Assembly: GCF_043789415.1 (NCBI RefSeq)
Contig: NZ_JBDLLW010000003.1
Coordinates: forward strand, 62,001 to 126,000
Direction of reading: 5' to 3'
DNA length: 64,000 bases
Source: Renibacterium sp043789415
GTDB lineage: Bacteria; Actinomycetota; Actinomycetes; Actinomycetales; Micrococcaceae
Shown here: positions 54,646 to 63,635 of the stretch, piece after piece
How the letters are laid out: each line of letters opens with the position of its first letter
How positions within the stretch are numbered: the stretch's first letter is position 1
The notes under the pieces: generated by a model
Told to the model about the DNA's origin: nothing
Database searches by the model: none
The model's input: only the letters and a program-made list of their open reading frames with translations
Made by a program: the position numbers and the translations under genes

Positions 54646-56357
54646 ATACTCTCGAAAAGGGCAAGCCACTGCTCCTGACAAAAAAGAGAATCTGGACTAT
54701 CTTCGGCGCGCTGATCGCCGGAATGCTGCTGTCCAGCCTCGACCAAACCATCGTCTCCACCGAAATGCCGACCATTGTCGGCAAGCTAGGCGGCGTCGAG
54801 AACCAGGCCTGGATCACCACCGCCTATCTGCTGGCTACCACCATCGTGATGCCGATCTACGGCAAATTCGGTGACGTGCTGGGTCGTAGAAATCTATTCC
54901 TGATAGCGATCGCGCTTTTCACGCTGGCCTCGGTCGGCTGTGCATTCGCCACCGATTTCTGGATGTTCGTGGTTTTCCGTGCCTTCCAAGGTCTTGGCGG
55001 CGGCGGTTTGATGATCCTCTCGCAGGCGATTATCGCCGATATCGTCCCGGCCAAAGAACGCGGCAAGTACATGGGCCCGCTGGGCGCCATCTTCGGCCTC
55101 TCCGCGGTCGCTGGCCCGCTGCTGGGTGGCTACTTCGTTGATCACCTGACCTGGGAATGGGCTTTCTACATCAACATCCCGGTCGGCATCGCTGCTTTCC
55201 TGATCACTTTGTTTGCGCTTCAGCTGCCAAGCAAGAAGGCGGAGAAACGAATCGATGTGCTCGGCGTCGTGCTGCTCTCCATCGCCACTGCCTCCTTGAT
55301 CTTCTTCACCGATTTCGGCGGAAAGAACGACAAACCAGGCGAGAATCTCTACGGCTGGGATGGCATGCTCACCTGGGCGTGGGGAGCCGGTCTGATCATC
55401 GCTGCTGTGCTCTTCGTCCTGGCAGAGCGCAAGGCCGAGGATCCGGTGATCCCGCTGAGCCTGTTCACCAACAAGATCTTCATCAATGTCACTGCAATCG
55501 GTTTCACCTTGGGCCTGGGCATGTTCTCGGCACTGGCCTTCATCCCGACCTTCCTGCAGATGTCCTCCGGGGCCTCAGCCGCGACCTCGGGTTTGCTGAT
55601 GCTGCCGATGATGGGCGGTGTCTTCCTGACCTCCATCTTCTCCGGTATCGCCATTACCCGCACCGGCAAATACAAGATCTATCCGATCATCGGCACACTA
55701 GTTACCTTGGTCGCGCTCTTCAGCTTGACTACGTTGACCGCGAGCACGCCGCTCTGGGTGATCTGCATCCAGCTCTTCGTGCTCGGAGCCGGTCTCGGCT
55801 TCATCATGCAGGTGATCGTGATGGTGGCGCAGAACGCTGTACCGGCAGATCAAGTCGGCACCGCGACCAGTACCAATAACTATTTCCGTGAGGTAGGCGC
55901 CTCGCTCGGTGTTGCCGTGTTCGGCACGATCTTCACGTCCCGGTTGAGCGAATCGCTGGGCAAGGTCTTCGCTGGGGTTCCGGGAGCCAATCCTTCTGAA
56001 GCTGCGGCGACCTTGGATCCGGAGAAGCTGTCTTCGTTCCCCCAGGGGATCAGGGATTCCATCGTGGATGCCTATGCGACGTCGTTGGCCCCGGTGTTCT
56101 GGTACTTGATCCCGTTCATCGCGATCGCCGCGGTACTCGCCGTGTTAGTCAAGCAGATCCCGCTCTCCGACACCTCCGGCATGGAGGCCCGTGGTGAGGC
56201 GATTTCAGGCGAAGAAGCAGAGCGTCTGGAAGCTGAGCTCAACGCGCAAAAGGCCGGCATCGCGAGCAGCAATCCCGGCGATTCAAGTGTCCTAACGGGC
56301 TCCGGCTCGGCGGGCGACGAGACTAGCTCCGGTTCATCGGATACCACTAAGCGCTAG
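54642..56357 (+). CDS. DHA2 (EmrB/QacA) family MFS multidrug efflux transporter
   Basis: A 571-residue pump with about 14 membrane segments. The family motif SSLDQTIVSTEMPTIV lies in segment 1, KFGDVLGRRN (motif A) follows segment 2, and LGAIFGLSAVAGPLLGGYF (motif C) marks drug antiporters. It exports lipophilic or cationic drugs in exchange for protons. The C-terminal ~60 residues are cytoplasmic, acidic and Ser/Gly-rich. It is controlled by the upstream TetR gene. Confidence 0.92.
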   Translation: MNTLEKGKPLLLTKKRIWTIFGALIAGMLLSSLDQTIVSTEMPTIVGKLGGVENQAWITTAYLLATTIVMPIYGKFGDVLGRRNLFLIAIALFTLASVGCAFATDFWMFVVFRAFQGLGGGGLMILSQAIIADIVPAKERGKYMGPLGAIFGLSAVAGPLLGGYFVDHLTWEWAFYINIPVGIAAFLITLFALQLPSKKAEKRIDVLGVVLLSIATASLIFFTDFGGKNDKPGENLYGWDGMLTWAWGAGLIIAAVLFVLAERKAEDPVIPLSLFTNKIFINVTAIGFTLGLGMFSALAFIPTFLQMSSGASAATSGLLMLPMMGGVFLTSIFSGIAITRTGKYKIYPIIGTLVTLVALFSLTTLTASTPLWVICIQLFVLGAGLGFIMQVIVMVAQNAVPADQVGTATSTNNYFREVGASLGVAVFGTIFTSRLSESLGKVFAGVPGANPSEAAATLDPEKLSSFPQGIRDSIVDAYATSLAPVFWYLIPFIAIAAVLAVLVKQIPLSDTSGMEARGEAISGEEAERLEAELNAQKAGIASSNPGDSSVLTGSGSAGDETSSGSSDTTKR

Positions 56358-56366
56358 ACCAAGAAG

Positions 56367-56418
56367 CGCTGTTGCAGCTGGCGTGCTCCCGGCGAGGAGG
56401 AAGTCAGCTGCAACAGCG
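56367..56418. terminator. Bidirectional terminator with 14-bp stem
   Basis: CGCTGTTGCAGCTG (56367-56380) and CAGCTGCAACAGCG (56405-56418) form a perfect 14-bp stem between the converging efflux and prepilin peptidase genes. The 24-base loop holds a further CTCC/GGAG stem. There is no long T-tract. Confidence 0.7.
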
Positions 56419-56435
56419 TTCTGCGTTAAGCCGCT

Positions 56436-56942
56436 TCACCCGGGAATGAGCAAAGCGCAGATCGTCCCGAGAAACATCAGCGGCCCGAAGGGGATTGCGG
56501 ATTGACCATCGGCCCGGCGTCCGAGCATCAGCGCGGCGGCGAGCAGCCCGCCGAGCAAAAAAGTGACAATCGTGGCATACAGCAGATGGAGCCAGCTCAG
56601 ATAGCCCAGATACGTCCCTAAGACCACGGCCAGCTTGACGTCTCCAAGCCCCATTCCGGGTGGGTAGAGCAGCCGAAGAAAAAGATACGCGGCGCCCAGT
56701 GCTAGCCCGCCGAGCAGCACTCTCCAGACGATCGCGGGCTCCCCCTCGAGCACCGCGGTGAGCGCCAGCGAACAACTGGCGATCCCCATTGAGGGGTAAA
56801 CGATGTTGTTCGGCAAAAGATGGCTTCGCAGGTCTATCACGCTCAGCCAGACAGCGATCACCAGAAGGTAGAGGCAGCTGAGCAAGAGGACGAGAGAAGC
56901 CCAGGGATGGCCGACCACCAGGGTGAGGAACCGTGAAACCAT
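56436..56942 (-). CDS. A24 family prepilin peptidase
   Basis: A 168-residue membrane protein with about six membrane segments and the two catalytic aspartates of A24 peptidases: D37 in SVIDLRSHLLPN and D101 in GMGLGDVKLA. It lacks the N-terminal methylase domain of full-length PilD, like the short TadV/FlaK-type enzymes. It would cleave the leader of type IV pilin or Flp pilin precursors, but no pilin or secretion ATPase gene lies in the window. Confidence 0.88.
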   Translation of the reverse strand: MVSRFLTLVVGHPWASLVLLLSCLYLLVIAVWLSVIDLRSHLLPNNIVYPSMGIASCSLALTAVLEGEPAIVWRVLLGGLALGAAYLFLRLLYPPGMGLGDVKLAVVLGTYLGYLSWLHLLYATIVTFLLGGLLAAALMLGRRADGQSAIPFGPLMFLGTICALLIPG

Positions 56943-56948
56943 GCAGGG

Positions 56949-56954
56949 ATGCTA
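56949..56954 (-). promoter_or_regulatory. -10 element TAGCAT, prepilin peptidase (leaderless)
   Basis: TAGCAT ends 6 bases before the ATG at 56942. Confidence 0.5.
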
Positions 56955-56989
56955 TCTCCTCCGAGATACTTCTGACAGATCCGGCAGCG

Positions 56990-56995
56990 TACACT
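56990..56995 (+). promoter_or_regulatory. -10 element TACACT, orphan gene at 57002 (leaderless)
   Basis: TACACT ends 6 bases before the ATG at 57002; the spacer is GTGGAT. Confidence 0.5.
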
Positions 56996-57001
56996 GTGGA
57001 T

Positions 57002-57754
57002 ATGGAGCTCACGGCAGATGGTTTCCGCGCGTTATGCCGCTCTTCGCCCTGGAAATGGCGCAGCTTGCGCTTTCATGTTCGCTGGTTACCCGATTCCCCC
57101 TCCGCACTAGCGGTCAATGCCTGGTTGCGCCGCCCTCATGCACTGCGCATCGAAGCTCTCGATGGCAGCGTGCTGCACAGCACCGCGGGCATCAATGATT
57201 CCAAGGATTCGCTGTTCACTTCGGGTTCGCGCAAACCCTGGTTATTGCCACCGCACCTGGTGACTCCGGGGTATCAGGCCGACGGCCTGGTGCGACGTCG
57301 TCCTGAAGCCCTCTACGGTGAACCGGGCTATGGAATCAGCCAGTCAGCGGCCGCACTTTTCTCCGCCTGGCTTGATCCGGTGGAACTCGCTGGAAACGCC
57401 CCGGTGCCCCTTGAATTCCCCTTCGCCAATGTCGCTGACCCAGAAGAGCTCTCACTCGTCGATCACGAAGGCAGGGAAGCTGTGGAGACGGTTTTGAAGC
57501 CCAACCCGAGCTACCGACCCGCACAAGCGGATGCCGCCATTCTCTTCCCGGGACGCACCGCACTGCGAATAGACACCGAGACCGGGATCTGCGTGGCCAG
57601 CCAATCCTTAGAGGGAGAAACCGCGGGGCAGGGTCACTGGATCTCCATCCACGCCGTCGACGAATACATGCTGGATGATTTGTTCACCCAGGATTCCTCG
57701 CTGTTGACCGACGTCCGGCAGCACATTGAATGGGAGCTTCCGCAAGCCCAATAG
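57002..57754 (+). CDS. Conserved hypothetical protein
   Basis: A 250-residue soluble protein I do not recognise. The first ~90 residues are basic and Trp-rich (SSPWKWRSLRFHVRW, VNAWLRRPHALRIE). A central part has PHLVTPGYQADGLVRRRPEA, and the C-terminal half has two beta-rich stretches (GRTALRIDTETGICVASQSL). There is no signal or membrane segment. I choose ATG 57002; the frame is open 23 codons upstream but that part overlaps the divergent peptidase gene. Base composition and codon use match the core genome, so it is likely a lineage-specific core gene. Confidence 0.7.
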   Translation: MELTADGFRALCRSSPWKWRSLRFHVRWLPDSPSALAVNAWLRRPHALRIEALDGSVLHSTAGINDSKDSLFTSGSRKPWLLPPHLVTPGYQADGLVRRRPEALYGEPGYGISQSAAALFSAWLDPVELAGNAPVPLEFPFANVADPEELSLVDHEGREAVETVLKPNPSYRPAQADAAILFPGRTALRIDTETGICVASQSLEGETAGQGHWISIHAVDEYMLDDLFTQDSSLLTDVRQHIEWELPQAQ

Positions 57755-57764
57755 CCATTGGCAG

Positions 57765-57809
57765 GCGGGGCAACGGAACGGGCGTACCAGGAATCTCCCC
57801 GCACGCCCG
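57765..57809. terminator. Possible terminator between converging genes
   Basis: CGGGCGT (57779-57785) pairs with ACGCCCG (57803-57809); an alternative stem pairs GCGGGG (57765-57770) with CCCCGC (57797-57802). Both are short. Confidence 0.35.
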
Positions 57810-57829
57810 CTCGGTTGACCGTCTGAGGA

Positions 57830-59224
57830 TCAGATCTCAGCGCCCTCCAGCAGATCGGTGACCAGCGCGGCAATCGGTGAACGCTCCGAGCGATTGAGCG
57901 TCACATGCGCAAAGAGCGGGTGGCCCTTGAGCGTCTCGACCACGGCGGCGATACCGTCGTGACGACCGACCCTGAGGTTATCCCGCTGCGCGACATCGTG
58001 GGTCAGCACAATCTTGGAGTTCTGACCGATTCGGCTCATCACGGTGAGCAGCACGTTCTTCTCTAAGGATTGCGCTTCATCGACGATCACGAAGGCGTCG
58101 TGCAGGGAACGCCCTCGGATATGAGTCAGCGGCAGCACCTCCAGCATTCCGCGGTCCATCACTTCTTCTACGACTTCCTGAGAGACCAGGGCACCGAGAG
58201 TGTCGAAAACCGCCTGAGCCCAGGGGTTCATCTTCTCGGTTTCCGAGCCGGGCAGAAAGCCGAGTTCCTGGCCGCCGACGGCGTAGAGCGGACGGAAGAC
58301 CATCACCTTGCGGTGCTCCCGGCGCTCCAGGACGGCTTCCAGTCCGGCGCAGAGTGCGAGCGCGGATTTTCCGGTACCCGCGCGGCCTCCCAGTGAGACA
58401 ATGCCGACTTCCGGGTCCATCAGCAGGTCAATCGCCAAGCGCTGCTCCGCTGAGCGACCGTGCAGGCCGAAGACGTCGCGGTTGCCCTTGACCAGCCGGA
58501 CTTGCTTATCCGCCCCTACCCTGCCGAGCGCCGAACCCCGATTGGAGAGCAACACCAGGCCGGTGTTCGTGGGCAGCTCCGCCGCAGCAGGCACAAAGAC
58601 CGGTTCATGCTCATAAAGAGTGTTGATCTCGTCCTCTGCCACATCGAGTTCCGCCACCCCGGTCCACCCGGAGTCCTGAACCAGCTCGTTGCGGTACTCC
58701 TCGGCTTGCAGGCCCATCGCCGAGGCCTTGACCCGCATCGGCAGATCTTTGGAGACCACTGTGACGTCGAAGCCCTCGTTGGAGAGATTCTTCGCCACCG
58801 CGAGAATCCTCGCGTCGTTATCGCCGCTGCGGAATCCTGCCGGCAGCACCTCCGCCGAAATATGGTTGAGCTCGACTCGAAGCGATCCGCCCTCTTCCCC
58901 GAGTGGGATCGCTTTGTTCAAACCGCCGTGTTCAATCCGCAGATCGTCGAGCAGGCGCAGCGCCTTACGCGCAAAATAGCCCAATTCCGGATCGTGTCGT
59001 TTGCCTTCCAACTCACTGATCACCACGATCGGCAAAATCACCTCGTGCTCAGCGAAGCGCATAATGGCACGAGGATCAGAGAGCAGCACCGAGGTATCAA
59101 GCACATAAGAACGCGAAAGACCGGCGGCATCCTGAGCCGGTCCGGTCTTCTTGGTCTTAGTGGTGCTTCGCTTGGCGCGAGCGGTTGTCTGATTTACTGC
59201 GGATGATGTATTCATGAGGGCCAC
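57830..59224 (-). CDS. phoH2: PhoH family protein with N-terminal PIN domain
   Basis: A 464-residue protein. The PIN nuclease domain (about residues 38-190) has YVLDTSVLLSDP with the first acidic pair, then VVISELEG and later acidic residues. The C-terminal PhoH ATPase domain (about 250-455) has Walker A GGRAGTGKSAL and FVIVDEAQSL. Homologous PhoH2 proteins unwind and cleave RNA and can form part of toxin-antitoxin loci. No partner antitoxin gene is seen upstream. GTG 59224 has GGAG at 4 bases; an ATG 9 bases later is an alternative. Confidence 0.92.
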   Translation of the reverse strand: MALMNTSSAVNQTTARAKRSTTKTKKTGPAQDAAGLSRSYVLDTSVLLSDPRAIMRFAEHEVILPIVVISELEGKRHDPELGYFARKALRLLDDLRIEHGGLNKAIPLGEEGGSLRVELNHISAEVLPAGFRSGDNDARILAVAKNLSNEGFDVTVVSKDLPMRVKASAMGLQAEEYRNELVQDSGWTGVAELDVAEDEINTLYEHEPVFVPAAAELPTNTGLVLLSNRGSALGRVGADKQVRLVKGNRDVFGLHGRSAEQRLAIDLLMDPEVGIVSLGGRAGTGKSALALCAGLEAVLERREHRKVMVFRPLYAVGGQELGFLPGSETEKMNPWAQAVFDTLGALVSQEVVEEVMDRGMLEVLPLTHIRGRSLHDAFVIVDEAQSLEKNVLLTVMSRIGQNSKIVLTHDVAQRDNLRVGRHDGIAAVVETLKGHPLFAHVTLNRSERSPIAALVTDLLEGAEI

Positions 59225-59462
59225 GTGACTCCAGACCCTGAGCCGGGGCTCAGTTTCCTAAGGTACGGCGGGGTGCCGTGGAGCACGGTACGGGACCGCC
59301 CTCCGCTGCATAATGCGTTATTCCGCATTTACTGGCCTCCCCGATCAACGTCCTTGGTGAGCGTTGATGAGACAAAATCTACGCCTCGGCCCGAACGCCG
59401 CCAGTAGCTTGGAGCGGCGTGTCGGTTAACACCGTGTGAACTCTCCGCGAGCGGCGTCGGGC

Positions 59463-60230
59463 TCAAGAACCGTAGCGTCGGTGGCGGCCCGCGTAGTCGC
59501 GCAGTGCGCGTAAGAAGTCCACCTTGCGGAAAGCCGGCCAGAGCACTTCGCAGAAGTACATTTCACTGTAGGCGCTCTGCCACAGCAGGAACCCGGAGAG
59601 CCGCTGCTCTCCCGAGGTCCGGATCACCAGATCGGGGTCCCGTTGACCGCGAGTGTAGAGGAATCGAGAGATGTCCTCCACATCGAGAGTCTCAGCGAGT
59701 TCGCTGATATCGCGTTGCTGAGCGACGGCGTCTCTCAAGAGTTCGCGGACCGCATCGACGATCTCCCGCCGTCCGCCATAGCCGACTGCCAGGTTGACGT
59801 GCAATTTCTCTGTTGCGGGCTGCCGCTGGGTGAGCCGGATCAGTCTTTCGGCCAGGTAGTCGGGCAGTACCTCGGGTGCGCCCATGGCGCTGACACTGAT
59901 GGTGTCATCGGAATCGAGCCGATCCATCATGGTGGCGATGATCATCAGCAGTTCGTCGAGCTCTTCTTTGGATCGTCCGACATTCTCCGTCGAGAGCATG
60001 TAGAGAGTGACGACTTTGACGCCGAAATCCTGGCACCAGCCGAGGAACTCGTGAATCTTCTCCGCACCGGCTTGATGGCCACGCCCCACCGAGGCGTTGA
60101 ACTGCCGAGCCCAGCGGCGATTCCCATCAACCGTCATCGCCACATGCTCGGGGATCTTCTGGCCACGGAGCGACCGTGCAAGCCTGTGCTCGTAGAGGTC
60201 ATAGAGCTGGTGCGGAATTCTCATCGCCAT
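59463..60230 (-). CDS. uppS: Isoprenyl (cis-prenyl) transferase, Z-FPP synthase type
   Basis: A 255-residue cis-prenyltransferase. HVAMTVDGNRRWARQ at about residues 29-43 contains the catalytic D35, and RTSGEQRLSGFLLWQ and YSEMYF lie near the C-terminus. The DGNRRW variant, in place of DGNGRW, matches the M. tuberculosis Rv1086 type that makes (E,Z)-farnesyl diphosphate, the precursor for the longer carrier lipid. The order with hemolysin III, mca, DUF4307 and greA is the same as Rv1086-Rv1080c. Product length is inferred. AAGGTGG lies upstream. Confidence 0.9.
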   Translation of the reverse strand: MAMRIPHQLYDLYEHRLARSLRGQKIPEHVAMTVDGNRRWARQFNASVGRGHQAGAEKIHEFLGWCQDFGVKVVTLYMLSTENVGRSKEELDELLMIIATMMDRLDSDDTISVSAMGAPEVLPDYLAERLIRLTQRQPATEKLHVNLAVGYGGRREIVDAVRELLRDAVAQQRDISELAETLDVEDISRFLYTRGQRDPDLVIRTSGEQRLSGFLLWQSAYSEMYFCEVLWPAFRKVDFLRALRDYAGRHRRYGS

Positions 60231-60354
60231 CCGTGCACCACCTTCCCCAGCCGAGCATCGCCGAACCCTTCGGCCTCACCATAGATTACCCGGAGAAATG
60301 AAATATGCTCATCCCGGCAATATTACTCAAAAGTAACTTACTTCCAGACTGAGC

Positions 60355-60360
60355 TACCAT
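60355..60360 (+). promoter_or_regulatory. -10 element TACCAT, hemolysin III gene (leaderless)
   Basis: TACCAT ends 6 bases before the ATG at 60367. Confidence 0.5.
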
Positions 60361-60366
60361 TGAATC

Positions 60367-61059
60367 ATGGCCAGCCCTTCACCCAGCCCAGTAGCGGGCC
60401 CCGAAAAAGCCCTGGAAACCCCCGCACTGGAGGGGAAACCTAGCTGGCGGGGCTGGATCCACCTGGTCGCCACACCACTGGCGATCGCGGCCGGAATAGT
60501 GCTGATCTGCGTCGCCCCGACAACACTCGGTAAAGTCACTTCCGCTATATATGCCTTTACGGGCATGCTTTTATTCGGGATCAGCGCACTCTACCACCGC
60601 GGAACCTGGCGCCCCGGGGTCAAAGCAGTGCTCAAGAGACTCGATCACACCAACATCATGCTGGTGATCGCCGGAACTTACACTCCGCTGTCAGCGCTTT
60701 TATTGCCGCCGGGAAAAGCCGCCCTGCTGCTTTGGCTGATCTGGGGCGGCGCTATTGCCGGCGTGGCCTTCAGGGTGTTGTGGGTCGGTGCACCGCGCTG
60801 GCTCTACGTTCCGATTTACTGCATTCTCGGTTTAGCCGCCGTTTTCTTCTTCCCGGATTTCTTCGCCGCTTCGATTCCGGCAGCGACGTTGATCTGCGTC
60901 GGTGGCGCCTTCTATATTGCCGGGGCCGTTTTTTACGGCATCAAACGGCCCAACTTCTCCAAGGCGCACTTCGGCTTCCACGAGTTCTTCCATGCCTTTA
61001 CCGTGGTGGGCTTCACCTGCCACTTCATCGCGATCATGTTCGCCGTGCAAAACCACTGA
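60367..61059 (+). CDS. Hemolysin III / YqfA (PAQR) family membrane protein
   Basis: A 230-residue protein with seven membrane segments. The family pattern is ALYHRGTWRPG after segment 2, LKRLDHTNIMLVIAGTYTPL, and late histidines HEFFHAFTVVGFTCHF that with earlier His and Asp residues would form a metal site as in PAQR hydrolases. The physiological role in bacteria is uncertain. It corresponds to Rv1085c in position. Confidence 0.9.
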   Translation: MASPSPSPVAGPEKALETPALEGKPSWRGWIHLVATPLAIAAGIVLICVAPTTLGKVTSAIYAFTGMLLFGISALYHRGTWRPGVKAVLKRLDHTNIMLVIAGTYTPLSALLLPPGKAALLLWLIWGGAIAGVAFRVLWVGAPRWLYVPIYCILGLAAVFFFPDFFAASIPAATLICVGGAFYIAGAVFYGIKRPNFSKAHFGFHEFFHAFTVVGFTCHFIAIMFAVQNH

Positions 61060-61120
61060 GGCCGCTAAAACCAGCGATCACGTGAAGCGGCGGGCTGATA
61101 GGCGCTTCCGTCAGCGGCCT

Positions 61121-61429
61121 TCAGGACTTGTCAGCATGACCGGCTGACGGCTGGCGCCCCGCAGCATCCTGCTGCGCAACGGCTTCATCGGCACTCGGAA
61201 TGATCGGCACCGTCAGCTCTCCGCTGACCTGAGCCCGGTAACGCACCCTCCGGATCCGGCGCACCATATCGACGATCAGGAAGACCATGATCGCCACCAC
61301 GAAGAACGTGGCCAGGAATCCCAGAAACCCCGGGCTCACCTGATCGGTGCTCAAACCGTCCTTCAGGGAGGGCTCAGGCGACGGCGTCGCCAGCGGAAGG
61401 GTGTTCAGCAACATGATCAATGAAGGCAC
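61121..61429 (-). CDS. Small single-pass membrane protein, hypothetical
   Basis: A 102-residue protein with an N-terminal extracytoplasmic stretch, one membrane segment (about residues 34-54, GFLATFFVVAIMVFLIVDMV) and a basic-then-acidic cytoplasmic tail. It lies downstream of mca on the same strand, the position of Rv1083, also a small protein. The function is unknown. The GTG start has GGGAG about 9 bases upstream, and GAGAAT 6 bases upstream could be a weak -10. Confidence 0.7.
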   Translation of the reverse strand: MPSLIMLLNTLPLATPSPEPSLKDGLSTDQVSPGFLGFLATFFVVAIMVFLIVDMVRRIRRVRYRAQVSGELTVPIIPSADEAVAQQDAAGRQPSAGHADKS

Positions 61430-61492
61430 CCGACCATTCTCCCGCGAAGCGGTGCTCAGCGCGAAATCATCCCTCGCGACTTCGAGGAACGA

Positions 61493-62398
61493 CTAACGCA
61501 AGCCGGCGAAAAGGTCGTGCTCCGGCAATTCGGCGCTCACCGTAGATTCGATCAGCGAGTAGTCCTCCCAGGGCCAGACCTTCCTCTGCAGATCGAGCGA
61601 TACCGCGAAGAAAAAACCGTGCGGATCGACCTGAGTGGCATGGGCCCGCAAGGCCTCGTCCCGCACCTCGAAGAAATCGCCGCAGTTGATCTGGGTGGTG
61701 GCGGGATGCCGGCCCCTCGTAGGTTTGTTCCCCTCGGCGTCGGACTCCAACCAGGAAGCGATCCACTCGCTGTACGGTGACTGCAGCCCGGCTTCCTCGA
61801 GGGCGAAGTGCAGGGCCTTGAAGCGCTGCGGGTTGAAGGCCAGATCGTAGTAGAGCTTGCTCGGCCGCCAGGCTTCCCCGGTTCCCGGGTAGCGATCGGG
61901 ATCACCAGCCGCGTGGAACGCTTCGACAGCGATCCGGTGCGCCATAATGTGATCGGGGTGCGGGTATCCGCCATTCTCGTCATAGCTGACGATCACCTGC
62001 GGTTTGAACTCCCGGACCAACCGGACCAGCGGGGCGGCAGCGCGTTCCAGCGGCTGTTCCGCGAAGCAGCCCACGGGCAAAGGCGGCAGCGGGTCCCCCT
62101 CGGGCAATCCAGAATCCGTGAAGCCCAGCCAACGATGCTCAATGCCGATCACTGAAGCAGCCTTGGCCATCTCGAGACGCCGAGCCCCGGCCATATCGCG
62201 CAAGGCATGCGGATCGTGTTCCAGGGAGGGATTCTGCACCCCTCCGCGTTCGCCGCCGGTGCAGCTGGCAACCATCACCCGCACCCCCTGTGCCCGATAG
62301 CTCGCCATCGTCGCCGAACCCTTGCTCGACTCATCGTCGGGGTGGGCGTGCACCGCTAGCAGCCGAAGATCGCTGTTATTCATTACCTGCCCTGCCAT
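61493..62398 (-). CDS. mca: Mycothiol S-conjugate amidase
   Basis: A 301-residue LmbE/PIG-L family zinc hydrolase. The first zinc motif HAHPDDESSKG has H19 and D22, CTGGERGG follows, then SYDENGGYPHPDH with the third ligand. It cleaves mycothiol-toxin conjugates, releasing a mercapturic acid for export. This indicates a mycothiol-producing actinomycete. ATG 62398 has AAAGG at 6 bases; MshB is the related enzyme but is usually not next to greA and DUF4307. Confidence 0.94.
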   Translation of the reverse strand: MAGQVMNNSDLRLLAVHAHPDDESSKGSATMASYRAQGVRVMVASCTGGERGGVQNPSLEHDPHALRDMAGARRLEMAKAASVIGIEHRWLGFTDSGLPEGDPLPPLPVGCFAEQPLERAAAPLVRLVREFKPQVIVSYDENGGYPHPDHIMAHRIAVEAFHAAGDPDRYPGTGEAWRPSKLYYDLAFNPQRFKALHFALEEAGLQSPYSEWIASWLESDAEGNKPTRGRHPATTQINCGDFFEVRDEALRAHATQVDPHGFFFAVSLDLQRKVWPWEDYSLIESTVSAELPEHDLFAGLR

Positions 62399-62515
62399 TT
62401 GGAACCTTTCACTTTCCCTCGGCCAAAAAAGTGCGCCCGGAGAATTAGACTGGGGTGAGGGACTTGCCGAAAACCAATCAAGACGTCATCCAGCTCAACG
62501 GCGGGAGGAGTAAGA

Positions 62516-62968
62516 GTGCCGCATCCAGCCACTGCACAACGCGTACCCTCCAGCCTAGCCAATCGCTATGGTTCTTCCCAAAGTAAGTTCAGTTCGTGGA
62601 GCCGGGGACGTAAAGTTCTGCTCTGGGCAGCCATTGCCTTGGTGGTTCTGAGCTTTGTCAGTTGGCTGACCTTCGGTCGAGGCCCAGGGGCGGACAATAA
62701 GCTCATCGGATTCACTGTGCTCAGCCCTTCGCAGACCACGGTGGACTTCCAGGTCACTAAAGATCCTGCCTCAACCGCCCAATGCGAAGTCCAGGCGCTG
62801 GACGACAGCTATGCAGTGGTCGGCTGGAAGGTTGTCACCATTGGCCCCAACGGCCAAGAGCAGGGTACCGAGCACGGCAGCACAACGAAACAGCGAATTG
62901 CTCTGCTCACCGACTCACTCGCGGTTTCCGCCGTCGTGGATAGTTGCTGGATTGTGAAGAACTCCTAA
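62516..62968 (+). CDS. DUF4307 family membrane protein
   Basis: A 150-residue protein with one membrane segment (about residues 39-56, WAAIALVVLSFVSWLTF) and a small extracytoplasmic domain containing VDFQVTKDPASTAQCEVQAL and GWKVV. The function is unknown, but its place between mca and greA is conserved (Rv1081c). The GTG start has GGGAGGAG about 5 bases upstream. Confidence 0.88.
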   Translation: MPHPATAQRVPSSLANRYGSSQSKFSSWSRGRKVLLWAAIALVVLSFVSWLTFGRGPGADNKLIGFTVLSPSQTTVDFQVTKDPASTAQCEVQALDDSYAVVGWKVVTIGPNGQEQGTEHGSTTKQRIALLTDSLAVSAVVDSCWIVKNS

Positions 62969-63135
62969 GATTTCTTTTCAGCCACAATGACACGCTCAGC
63001 GCGAACAGCCCTTGGGTTATTCCAGCGTCTTGACTACACTTGTTAAATTATCTTCACCCCGCTTGGAGACTCAGACGCAACGTCAAAGTCACAGCAGGCG
63101 GGGTCTTTGCTTGTCAAACCACGAGGAGGACACCC

Positions 63136-63627
63136 GTGTCTACCCCTAGCGCCCCCACCGCCTGGCTCACCCAGGAGGCTTTCAACCGACTCACGGCTGA
63201 GCTGGAAGAGCTCTCCGGGCCTGGCCGGGTAGAAGTGGTGAAAAAGATCGAACAGGCCCGCTCCGAGGGCGATCTGAAGGAGAACGGCGGCTACCACGCT
63301 GCGAAGGAAGAGCAGGGCAAGATCGAGGCCCGAATCCGTCAGCTCACCGAATTGCTGCGCGATGCTCACGTCGGCGAAACCCCGGCGGACGACGGCGTCG
63401 TCGAGCAGGGCATGCTCGTGGTCGCCAAAATCGCGGGCGAGAAAACCACTTTCCTGTTGGGTAGCCGTGAGGTGGCCGGTGACACCGATCTCGATGTTTT
63501 CAGCGAGAAGTCTCCGCTGGGCGAAGCGATCCATGGTCACAAAGTCGGTGAAAAGCTGAGCTATACCGCCCCCAATGGCAAGGACATCAAGGTCGAGATC
63601 ATCTCGGCCAAGCCCTACGCAGGCTGA
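63136..63627 (+). CDS. greA: Transcription elongation factor GreA
   Basis: A 163-residue factor. The N-terminal coiled coil carries the acidic tip EGDLKENGGYHAAKEEQ (about residues 44-60), which enters the RNA polymerase channel and stimulates cleavage of backtracked RNA. The C-terminal FKBP-like domain ends with YTAPNGKDIKVEII. The start is GTG 63136 with GAGGAGGA at about 6 bases; the same frame is open 32 codons further upstream without similarity. Confidence 0.95.
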   Translation: MSTPSAPTAWLTQEAFNRLTAELEELSGPGRVEVVKKIEQARSEGDLKENGGYHAAKEEQGKIEARIRQLTELLRDAHVGETPADDGVVEQGMLVVAKIAGEKTTFLLGSREVAGDTDLDVFSEKSPLGEAIHGHKVGEKLSYTAPNGKDIKVEIISAKPYAG

Positions 63628-63635
63628 AAGCCTCA

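Noticed and set aside
61059..61120. AGGCCGCT/AGCGGCCT inverted repeat between hemolysin III and the small membrane protein gene
   Set aside because: Eight-base arms with a 46-base loop that overlap the stop codon; probably chance or a weak terminator.
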